Below are positions 1 to 4,940 of a stretch of DNA of 7,196 nucleotides, piece by piece. The translations under genes were made by a program, and so were the position numbers. The DNA comes from Planctomycetales bacterium (lineage in GTDB: Bacteria > Planctomycetota > SBBH01), in the NCBI GenBank assembly GCA_005239795.1, contig SBBH01000172.1, forward strand, positions 1 through 7,196, read 5' to 3'. Numbering within the stretch: position 1 is the first letter of the stretch; the number at the start of each line of letters is the position of its first letter. The notes under the pieces were generated by a model. It searched no databases, was not told where the DNA came from, and was given only the letters and a program-made list of their open reading frames with translations.

Positions 1-128
1 TAGGCTGGAAGGTTTCTCCTATTATGGAACCAGCCGGTATAGAATCACGCCACTTTGGCATGAGCAGGGATCTGTGCACAAACTGGGGAAACTCGCGCAT
101 GGGTCCTCGAGTGCGAATTTCAAACTTC

Positions 129-137
129 TGATATACT
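129..137 (+). promoter_or_regulatory. Putative extended -10 promoter element of prfB
   Basis: The sequence TGATATACT fits an extended -10 (TG, one base, then TATACT at 132-137, 5 of 6 to TATAAT). No good -35 is present at 16-18 bp, as is usual for extended -10 promoters. Only 6 nt separate the hexamer from ATG 144, so transcription would start at about the A of the start codon, giving a leaderless mRNA. This is inferred from sequence only. Confidence 0.5.
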
Positions 138-143
138 GCCGGG

Positions 144-1251
144 ATGGCCGAGGACGCGGCAGTACGGCTCTCTCAACTCGCCGATCGCTTCGCGCGCATC
201 CGGGGGTCTCTTTGACCTAGCCGGAAAATCCGCGCGCCTCTCAGAACTCCAGGAAAAAACCAAGAACCCCGACTTCTGGACCCGCCCCGAAGAGGCTCAG
301 GCCGCGATCCGCGAAACGAAAATCCTGACGGCGGTCCTCGAACCCGCCCGCGCGCTCGAGCGAGAGCTAGCGGACCTCACGGCGGCGCGGGACCTCGCCC
401 AGGAATCCGGCGACGCAGCGCTTGAGGCGGAGCTCGCGGCGGGGCTCGAGACCCTTGAGAAGAGCCTCGCTGCCTTCGAATCTCAAATTCTTCTCGCCGG
501 CTCCCACGACGCCGCCAGCGCCTACGTCGCGATCCAGGCCGGCGCCGGCGGGACCGACGCCTGCGACTGGGCGGCGATGCTGGCGCGGATGATCCAGCGC
601 TGGGCCGAAACCAAGAATTATTCGGCCGCTTTCATCGACCTCACCCCCGGCGAGGAGGCCGGGATCAAGAACTGCACGCTCTACGTCAAGGGGAACTGGG
701 CGTTCGGACGGCTGATTTCAGAACAAGGCGTCCATCGGCTCGTCCGGATCTCCCCCTTCAACTTCGGCGGGAAGCGCCAGACCTCCTTCGCCTCGATCGA
801 TGTGACTCCCGAAATCGACGACGAGATCAAGATCGACGTCCAGGAGAAAGACCTGCGGATCGACACCTACCGCGCCGGCGGCAAGGGAGGCCAGCACGTG
901 AACATGACCGACTCGGCCGTCCGGATCACGCACCTCCCCACCGGCGTCGTGGCGCAGTGCCAGAACGAGCGATCCCAGCATGCCAACCGGAAAGTCGCGA
1001 TGAAGATGCTACTGTCGCGCCTCTACCGCCTCGAGGAGGAGAAACGCGAGGCCGAACGGGCCAAGGAGTACGGCCAAAAGAACGAGATCTCTTTTGGGAG
1101 CCAGATCCGCTCGTACGTCCTGCACCCCTACCAGCTCGTCAAGGATCACCGGACCGATTGCGAAACCTCGCAGGTCGAGAAGGTCTTGGACGGCGAGGCG
1201 CTAGATCCGTTCATGGACGCCTACCTTCGCTGGCGCGTTCAGCAAAAATAA
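144..1251 (+). CDS. prfB: Peptide chain release factor 2 (RF2), with programmed +1 frameshift
   Basis: RF2 recognises UGA and UAA stop codons in the ribosomal A site and triggers peptide release. Frame 1 runs from ATG 144 for 23 codons to an in-frame TGA at 213-215. Shifting +1 at CTT 210-212 gives a 345-codon frame starting GAC 214 and ending TAA 1249-1251, so the product is 368 aa (E. coli RF2 is 365 aa). The codon-recognition tripeptide SPF is at about residues 203-205 and the catalytic GGQ at about 248-250, followed by the conserved stretch containing HVNMTDSAVRITH and NERSQH. The N-terminal helical domain lies in the part (about residues 24-144) that simple gene callers would lose. ATG 144 is the only start after the in-frame TGA at 129-131. 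A second stop, TGA 1252-1254, directly follows the TAA. No Shine-Dalgarno is visible. The shift site lets RF2 level control its own synthesis. Confidence 0.98.
202..216 (+). promoter_or_regulatory. prfB programmed +1 frameshift site
   Basis: The site reads GGGGG (202-206), three bases TCT, then the shift codon CTT (210-212), stop TGA (213-215) and C (216). This is the canonical RF2 recoding geometry: an internal Shine-Dalgarno-like G tract three bases before CUU, and the weak stop context UGA-C. When RF2 is scarce, peptidyl-tRNA-Leu slips from CUU to UUU and translation continues at GAC 214. When RF2 is abundant, the 23-residue peptide terminates. Protein homology resumes precisely in the +1 frame, which confirms the call. 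Confidence 0.97.
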
Positions 1252-1264
1252 TGAATGTCCCCTT

Positions 1265-1963
1265 TTAGCGAAATCGGTACTTCACAATCCACCAGAGGAT
1301 GGCGAAGCCGTCCTTCCAGGTGATCTTCTTCCCCTCGGCGTAGGTCCTGCCGCTGTAGGAGATTGGCACCTCGTAGACGCGGCAGCCGAGTTTGGCCACC
1401 TTGATGGTGAACTCGGGATCGAAGCCGAAACGGTCGCTTTCCAGGCGGATCTGCCGAAGATGCTCGGCGCGGATCACCTTGTAGCAGGTCTCGACATCCG
1501 TGAGGTTCAAATTCGTCACCATGTCGCAGACGAGGGTGATGATGCGGTTCGCGACGTAATGCCAGAAGAAAAGGACGCGGTGCGGACCGCTTAAGAAACG
1601 CGAGCCGAAGACCACGTCGGCCCGGCCGTCGAGGATCGGCTCCAAGAGCCGGGGATAGTCCTTCGGGTCGTACTCGAGGTCGGCGTCCTGCACGAGGATG
1701 ACGTCGCCAGACGCCTGCGCAAACCCCGTGCGCAGGGCCGCCCCCTTGCCGCGGTTGGCGGCGTGGTAGCGAATCGCAAGATCTGGAGAGTGCTTGGCTT
1801 CCAGCGCCTCCAGGACCTGGCGCGTCCCATCGAAGGAATAATCGTCCACCATGATGATCTCGCGGGAGATCCCTTCGGGCAGAGGCGCCGCGCGGACGCG
1901 CTTCAGGATTTCCTCCACGGTCGAGCGCTCATTGTAGACCGGTATCACGATGGAAAGCTTCAC
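1265..1963 (-). CDS. Family 2 glycosyltransferase, DPM1-like (polyprenyl-phosphate sugar synthase type)
   Basis: The protein is 232 aa with a GT-A fold of the dolichyl-phosphate mannose synthase-like class. It likely transfers a sugar from a nucleotide donor, perhaps to a polyprenyl phosphate on the inner face of the cytoplasmic membrane for cell-envelope glycans. Visible motifs are the N-terminal SIVIPVYNE (residues 4-12), the nucleotide-binding DD (40-41) in VDDYSFDGT, the glycine/lysine stretch ANRGKGAALRTG (69-80), the metal-binding DAD (93-95), FGSRF (119-123), the acidic DVET (156-159) and a C-terminal GRTYAEGKKITWKDG (205-219) typical of this family. There is no signal peptide and no C-terminal pair of membrane helices, so it is the short, peripheral form. 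The start is GTG 1963, which places SIVIPVYNE at the usual distance from the N-terminus. No Shine-Dalgarno is present. Donor and acceptor cannot be told from sequence. Confidence 0.93.
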   Translation of the reverse strand: MKLSIVIPVYNERSTVEEILKRVRAAPLPEGISREIIMVDDYSFDGTRQVLEALEAKHSPDLAIRYHAANRGKGAALRTGFAQASGDVILVQDADLEYDPKDYPRLLEPILDGRADVVFGSRFLSGPHRVLFFWHYVANRIITLVCDMVTNLNLTDVETCYKVIRAEHLRQIRLESDRFGFDPEFTIKVAKLGCRVYEVPISYSGRTYAEGKKITWKDGFAILWWIVKYRFR

Positions 1964-1972
1964 TGGAGAGAG

Positions 1973-2002
1973 GTTATACAGCAGGATTCTTGCGCCTGCC
2001 AG
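1973..2002 (-). promoter_or_regulatory. Putative sigma-70-type promoter of the glycosyltransferase gene
   Basis: Read on the minus strand: -35 CTGGCA (2002-1997, 4 of 6 to TTGACA), an 18 bp spacer, then -10 TATAAC (1978-1973, 5 of 6). The predicted transcription start, about 7 nt further, lies at about 1966, three bases before the GTG at 1963. The mRNA would be almost leaderless, which agrees with the missing Shine-Dalgarno. Confidence 0.45.
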
Positions 2003-2037
2003 CGGCGTAGCCCCATCGACGAACGACGAAAGGGGAC

Positions 2038-2067
2038 TGGAAAAACCTGCCGGTCCGGCGATACGAT
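2038..2067 (+). promoter_or_regulatory. Putative promoter of the TPR protein gene
   Basis: A -35-like TGGAAA (2038-2043, 4 of 6), an 18 bp spacer and a -10-like TACGAT (2062-2067, 4 of 6) precede ATG 2077 by 9 nt. Predicted transcription starts at about 2074-2077, at or just before the start codon. The match is moderate; the main support is that the same arrangement is seen at the neighbouring starts. Confidence 0.35.
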
Positions 2068-2076
2068 GACCAGCTT

Positions 2077-3483
2077 ATGGCGATGGACCCGGGCACGGTC
2101 GAGAAACTGCGTAAAAAAGCCGGCGAGGCCGTCGGGGCCAAGAACTACGACTACGCCCTCCAGCTGTACCAGCAGATCCTGGCGGCCTACCCTGACAGCG
2201 CCGCCGACCGCAAGTACTTGAGAACCGTTCAACGGAAAGTCTTCCTGGAAAAAGGAGGGACCGGCACCTTCGGGAAATTCATGGGAAAGATGACGCTCGC
2301 CAAGATCGAAGCGGCGAAGCTCTCGAAAAATCCGCAGAAAATCTTTGAGGAGGCTGAGAGGATCCTCGAAAGGGACCCCTTCAACCTCGCGGCCTTGAAG
2401 GCGTTGGGCGACGCGGCAGCCACCCTGCACATGGAAGAGACGGCCGTCTACACCTATGAAGATATCCTCGAAAAGGAGAAAGACGACGTCGAGACCTTGC
2501 GCGCCCTGGGGCATTTCTGGTTCGAGAAAGACCACCTGAAGGCGTCGACATATTTCGAGCGGATCCGCAAGATCATCCCCGAGGACAAGGAGGCCCACCA
2601 GGCGATCCGGGACCTGGCGGCGCGCACCACGATGAAGCAGGGCGTGGAGAAGGCGGCCCTCGAAACCGGCGACTACCACGACATGCTCAAAGACAAACGG
2701 GCTGCATCGAAAATCGAAGACCAGCAGCGCGTTACCAAAACTGCCGACGAGATCGCCAAGGCGATCGCCCACCTCAGGGAGGACCTCGCCGCCAAGCCCA
2801 AGGACGTGCGGCTGTGGATGAGACTGGCCGACGAGCAGATCAAAGCGAAGGCTTTTGCCGAGGCCCGGGAGTCCCTCCTCAAGGCCCAGGAGATCGACAA
2901 CGCTAACCTCACGATCCGCTTCCGCCTGGGGGACATCGCCCTGCGCGAGATGGACGCCCAGATCGCGGCGGCCGAGGAGGCGCTCGCCAGAAACCCGGCC
3001 GACGCCATGCTCAAGGCGAAAGCCGCCGAGCTCAAGGCGAAACGCTTGACGAGCGCCATCGACGACTACGCTGAACGGGTGAAGGCCTATCCCACCGATC
3101 TCGAGCTGCACTACCGCTATGGCGAGGTGCTCTTCAAGACCGGCCGAGTCAAGGAAGCGATCCCCGAATTCCAACACGCTGCCAACGATCCCAAGCGCAA
3201 GCGCGCGGCCCTCATCTACCTCGGGAACGCCTTCCTGCGCGAAGGGATGGTGGAACTGGCCGAATCCCAGCTCGTCAAAGCCCTCGAGGGGAAATTCACC
3301 ATGGACGACGAGGGGAAGCTCATTCACTACCACTTGGGGATCGTCAACGAGAAGCTCAAGCGCTTCGACAAGGCGCGGGAGGCCTACCAGAAGATCCTGG
3401 CCGCAGATTTCAACTACAAGGATGTCACAGAACGCTTGAAAAAGCTCGACGCCGGGGAGGCGCCCGCCGCCCCACAACCATAA
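2077..3483 (+). CDS. Cytoplasmic tetratricopeptide repeat (TPR) protein
   Basis: The protein is 468 aa and all-helical, with no signal peptide or membrane segment, so it is likely a cytosolic scaffold. TPR-like units are visible at about residues 8-41 (KNYDYALQLYQQILAAYPD), 104-137, 138-171, 243-277, 341-374, 375-408 and 414-447 (KRFDKAREAYQKILAADFN). Between them lie a lysine-rich segment (60-95) and a charged, alanine-rich helical stretch (285-335) with coiled-coil character. The C-terminus ends in a short Pro/Ala tail. No catalytic domain is seen, and the binding partner is unknown. The start could be ATG 2077 or ATG 2083 (MAM at the N-terminus); neither has a Shine-Dalgarno, and 2077 fits the nearby -10 element better. 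It is divergent from the glycosyltransferase and upstream of rpsT, but separated from rpsT by 115 bp with its own -10-like element, so co-transcription is uncertain. I recall similar TPR proteins in PVC-type genomes, but cannot verify this. Confidence 0.9.
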   Translation: MAMDPGTVEKLRKKAGEAVGAKNYDYALQLYQQILAAYPDSAADRKYLRTVQRKVFLEKGGTGTFGKFMGKMTLAKIEAAKLSKNPQKIFEEAERILERDPFNLAALKALGDAAATLHMEETAVYTYEDILEKEKDDVETLRALGHFWFEKDHLKASTYFERIRKIIPEDKEAHQAIRDLAARTTMKQGVEKAALETGDYHDMLKDKRAASKIEDQQRVTKTADEIAKAIAHLREDLAAKPKDVRLWMRLADEQIKAKAFAEARESLLKAQEIDNANLTIRFRLGDIALREMDAQIAAAEEALARNPADAMLKAKAAELKAKRLTSAIDDYAERVKAYPTDLELHYRYGEVLFKTGRVKEAIPEFQHAANDPKRKRAALIYLGNAFLREGMVELAESQLVKALEGKFTMDDEGKLIHYHLGIVNEKLKRFDKAREAYQKILAADFNYKDVTERLKKLDAGEAPAAPQP

Positions 3484-3581
3484 GGGATCGTGCAGAAGTC
3501 ACTGATGATTTTGTCGGATACGGCCGTTGTAGAAGGTTTCTCTTTGGATGATTTATCTTCCATTCTTCCCGCACGATCTCT

Positions 3582-3587
3582 TATGAT
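3582..3587 (+). promoter_or_regulatory. Putative -10 element of rpsT
   Basis: TATGAT (5 of 6 to TATAAT) ends 11 nt before ATG 3599. Transcription would begin at about 3594, leaving a leader of about 5 nt, too short for a Shine-Dalgarno, and none is present. No convincing -35 lies 16-18 bp upstream. Confidence 0.4.
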
Positions 3588-3598
3588 CGCAAGTCCTT

Positions 3599-3862
3599 AT
3601 GGCGCATACGAAGTCGGCAATGAAACGGATGCGCCAGAACGCTAAGCGCAATCTGAGGAACCGCTCCTTCCGGTCAAACACAAAGACCTGGATCAAGAAG
3701 CTTGAGAAGAGCGTCCGCGAAAAGGCCGCCGATGTAAATCAGATCCTCTCCTCCTGCGTCTCGGTCATCGACAAAGCGGCCGCCAAGGGAGTCCTGCACC
3801 CGAACACCGCCGCACGCCGCAAGGCCCGGCTCTACCGCCTGGTGAACGCGGCAAAGAAGTAA
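3599..3862 (+). CDS. rpsT: Small ribosomal subunit protein bS20
   Basis: S20 binds 16S rRNA at the base of the 30S body as an early assembly protein. The product is 87 aa, the normal length for the family (E. coli 87). It opens with the typical MAHTKSAMKRMRQNAKRNLRN, a strongly basic helix-forming N-terminus, and closes with the conserved stretch GVLHPNTAARRKARLYRLV. It is very lysine- and arginine-rich. Start ATG 3599 gives the standard N-terminus. No Shine-Dalgarno is visible. A strong terminator lies 29 nt after the stop, so rpsT ends its transcription unit. S20 synthesis is often autoregulated in other bacteria, but with so short a predicted leader no such control is evident here. Confidence 0.98.
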   Translation: MAHTKSAMKRMRQNAKRNLRNRSFRSNTKTWIKKLEKSVREKAADVNQILSSCVSVIDKAAAKGVLHPNTAARRKARLYRLVNAAKK

Positions 3863-3891
3863 GGTCCCCAGTCGCCGGTCCCCAAAAACGG

Positions 3892-3931
3892 CAACGGCAA
3901 GAGAGGTCACCCTCTTGCCGTTGTTTTTTTT
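3892..3931 (+). terminator. Rho-independent terminator after rpsT
   Basis: A perfect 12 bp stem pairs CAACGGCAAGAG (3892-3903) with CTCTTGCCGTTG (3912-3923) across an 8 nt loop, followed at once by eight T residues (3924-3931). It terminates rpsT. On the minus strand the same stem is followed, four bases later, by only five T residues (complement of 3884-3888), so it may act weakly for flgM, which converges from the other side (stop at 3953). Confidence 0.94.
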
Positions 3932-3952
3932 CTGGGAACTAGTGACCAGCGA

Positions 3953-4225
3953 TTAAAAGAGGTCGCTTAATAGTCTGTCAACCGCCTTGTTGATCTTCTC
4001 CTCGTTGAGGTAGTCGCCGGCCTTGAGGAGCTCCTTGATCTGGGCCACTCTGTCCGCGCGGATTTCCGGCACCTGGCCAAGAGCCGCTGTGAACTGGGCG
4101 GCCGTCGAGATTTCGACAGAATCCCCCTTCTCGACCGACTCAGGAGATGGCGACTGGCCGCGGCGAGCCTTGCGGGCCACATCCCCGGGTCCCTGCGCCG
4201 GTCCAACTCCCGGTATCTCGTTCAT
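3953..4225 (-). CDS. flgM: FlgM-type anti-sigma-28 factor
   Basis: FlgM binds the flagellar sigma factor FliA (sigma-28) and blocks late flagellar genes until it is exported through the completed hook-basal body. The product is 90 aa, close to the usual 90-100. Residues 1-34 are Gly/Pro/Ser-rich and likely disordered, as in known FlgM. The conserved region starts with DSVEISTAAQ (35-44), then EIRADRVAQIKELLKAGDY (54-72) and the C-terminal helix EKINKAVDRLLSDL (76-89), which matches the family pattern of Arg-x-x-[KR]-[IV]-x-x-[IL]-[KR], then a Gly-x-Tyr turn and the final helix. ATG 4225 is chosen over an in-frame start at 4291 because AGGAGG (4240-4235) stands 9 nt before it and the extension looks non-coding. 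It converges with rpsT. No flgN, flgK or other flagellar gene is in the window, so flgM is detached from the usual cluster. Confidence 0.86.
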   Translation of the reverse strand: MNEIPGVGPAQGPGDVARKARRGQSPSPESVEKGDSVEISTAAQFTAALGQVPEIRADRVAQIKELLKAGDYLNEEKINKAVDRLLSDLF

Positions 4226-4234
4226 GGGCGTCGG

Positions 4235-4240
4235 CCTCCT
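4235..4240 (-). promoter_or_regulatory. Ribosome binding site of flgM
   Basis: A perfect AGGAGG on the minus strand, 9 nt before ATG 4225. It decides the flgM start. It stands out because the plus-strand genes and the glycosyltransferase in this window have no Shine-Dalgarno at all. Confidence 0.85.
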
Positions 4241-4269
4241 TCTAGCCCCTACTGTACATCCTCGGGGCG

Positions 4270-4277
4270 TTATCGCC
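4270..4277 (-). promoter_or_regulatory. Possible sigma-28-like -10 element upstream of flgM
   Basis: The minus strand reads GGCGATAA, 7 of 8 to the sigma-28 -10 consensus GCCGATAA. It would start transcription near 4262, leaving a leader of about 37 nt that contains the ribosome binding site. No matching -35 (TAAA-type) is found 11-16 nt upstream, and the element also forms part of a small palindrome (GGCG-ATAA-CGCC), so the call is weak. Confidence 0.22.
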
Positions 4278-4312
4278 AACCAAACCCGCACGAGAGTGGG
4301 AGAGTGTGGAAG

Positions 4313-4522
4313 CTAGTCGTCGTCGACCAGGCTCTGCCGGCAGGCGATCACCTCAGCATAGAGCTTCGGATCGCGCCGGGACAACCGCCTGATCTCCCGA
4401 TCGGGCCTTAAGCTCCACTCCGTGACGGAAATCTCCCGCCGATGTTGCGGAAACTTCCGCATCAGTTCATGGACCCTGAGACCCAGCCTCCTCCTCAGGT
4501 AAGAGATCTGCCTGTACGTCAC
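4313..4522 (-). CDS. Small hypothetical protein between merR-like gene and flgM
   Basis: A 69-codon ORF from GTG 4522 to a TAG at 4313-4315. The product is arginine-rich and basic (LRRRLGLRV near residues 9-17, then a second basic stretch at about 42-50), with a more acidic end DDD; there is no signal peptide or membrane helix. I do not recognise a family. Support for coding: third codon positions are mostly G or C as in the neighbours, and an AGGA-type ribosome binding site (AAGG, about 4533-4530) sits 7 nt before the GTG. Two ATG triplets just upstream (4529 and 4526) are in another frame. It lies 87 bp before flgM on the same strand and 112 bp after the MerR-type gene. It is the only gene here ending in TAG. 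It could be a small regulator or chaperone tied to FlgM, or a chance ORF. Confidence 0.5.
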   Translation of the reverse strand: MTYRQISYLRRRLGLRVHELMRKFPQHRREISVTEWSLRPDREIRRLSRRDPKLYAEVIACRQSLVDDD

Positions 4523-4559
4523 ACATCATCCTTCCACCCCTCTCTCTTGCCTGCTTCTT

Positions 4560-4587
4560 ATATCGACTTGCCCCTTGCGGATCTTGA
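4560..4587 (-). promoter_or_regulatory. Possible sigma-28-type promoter before the 69-codon ORF
   Basis: On the minus strand, TCAAGATC (4587-4580; 5 of 8 to TAAAGTTT), 12 bp, then GTCGATAT (4567-4560; 6 of 8 to GCCGATAA). The usual spacing is 11. A start at about 4552 would leave a leader of roughly 30 nt with the ribosome binding site near 4530. The geometry is good but the match is partial, and it could be chance. Confidence 0.25.
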
Positions 4588-4590
4588 GGA

Positions 4591-4650
4591 TGAAAAAAAC
4601 AAAGTTTTATCTATAACAACTTAAAGTAAAAGAGTTACTGATTAAATCCC
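4591..4650. other. AT-rich island in the MerR / 69-codon ORF gap
   Basis: These 60 bases hold only 14 G or C (23%), against a strongly GC-rich background. The island runs from the last codons of the MerR-type gene into the gap. It contains an A7 tract (4593-4599) and a 5 bp inverted repeat, AAGTT (4602-4606) and AACTT (4618-4622), 11 bp apart. It has no GC hairpin, so it is not an intrinsic terminator. A promoter, an UP-like element or a binding site for the adjacent regulator is possible. Confidence 0.6.
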
Positions 4651-4940
4651 CGCCTAAAAGTTTGCTTCATTTCCCGAAGTGTGTACCCCCTTCTAATCAA
4701 GTCCCGGATAATCTTCACTCTCCGGGCCGCCTCCGGACCGAAAAGCCGGTAGCCGGATTTCGTACGCTTGACCTCCTGGAGAAGCCCCATGCTGCAATAG
4801 AGATGAACCATCTGATTGGTGAGCCCCACCCCCCGCGCTACATCTCCGATCCGCAGGAATTCCCCCCGGTTGTCCGCCGCAAGCCTCTTGACCAACCGTG
4901 ACGGCTCTTTTTTCTTTCTTTTTTTAGACGACGAGCTCAT
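4635..4940 (-). CDS. Minimal MerR-family DNA-binding protein
   Basis: The product is 101 aa. A serine- and lysine-rich tail (residues 1-20, SSSSKKRKKK) precedes a MerR-type winged helix-turn-helix at about 28-70: FLRIGDVARGVGLTNQMVHLYCSMG contains the HTH, and KRTKSGYRLFGPEAARRV the wing and following helix. Residues 72-98 (IIRDLIRRGYTLREMKQTF) form the helical end of the DNA-binding domain. There is no C-terminal effector domain and no long dimerisation coiled coil, so it is unlikely to sense a ligand in the classical way; small MerR proteins such as BldC are of this kind. ATG 4940 lies 17 bp inside the end of the HDOD gene, with GAGG a few bases upstream, which points to translational coupling. 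The tail is encoded by A7 and A6 tracts. Target DNA is unknown; the AT-rich gap downstream is one candidate. Confidence 0.85.
   Translation of the reverse strand: MSSSSKKRKKKEPSRLVKRLAADNRGEFLRIGDVARGVGLTNQMVHLYCSMGLLQEVKRTKSGYRLFGPEAARRVKIIRDLIRRGYTLREMKQTFRRGFNQ

Noticed and set aside
3..35. GGCTGG / CCAGCC inverted repeat at the left edge
   Set aside because: A 6 bp stem with a 21 nt loop and no T tract; no reason to call it functional. Nothing else convincing was seen in 1-128.
718..981. 87-codon minus-strand frame opposite prfB
   Set aside because: Antisense to the SPF-GGQ region of RF2, with no independent signal.
957..1268. 103-codon plus-strand frame inside prfB
   Set aside because: It overlaps the RF2 catalytic region in another frame; the product is Arg/Pro/Gly-rich and unlike any family.
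1960..3477. 505-codon open frame on the minus strand opposite the TPR gene
   Set aside because: The plus-strand frame has clear TPR units. The antisense product is low-complexity, Val/Leu/Gly-rich and has no recognisable domain, which is what the reverse complement of a GC-rich, Lys/Glu/Ala-rich repeat protein gives. Its end next to the glycosyltransferase start is coincidental.
4226..4291. N-terminal extension of FlgM to 4291 (22 more residues)
   Set aside because: The extension covers the ribosome binding site and the palindrome and has no FlgM similarity; ATG 4225 with AGGAGG is a better start.
4023..4316. 97-codon plus-strand frame opposite flgM
   Set aside because: The minus strand has the FlgM pattern and a perfect AGGAGG; the plus-strand frame has neither a domain nor a ribosome binding site.
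4593..4606. Possible terminator (AAAAC-TTT-GTTTT followed by T residues on the minus strand) after the MerR-type gene
   Set aside because: The stem is only 5 bp and almost all A-T, far too weak for an intrinsic terminator.
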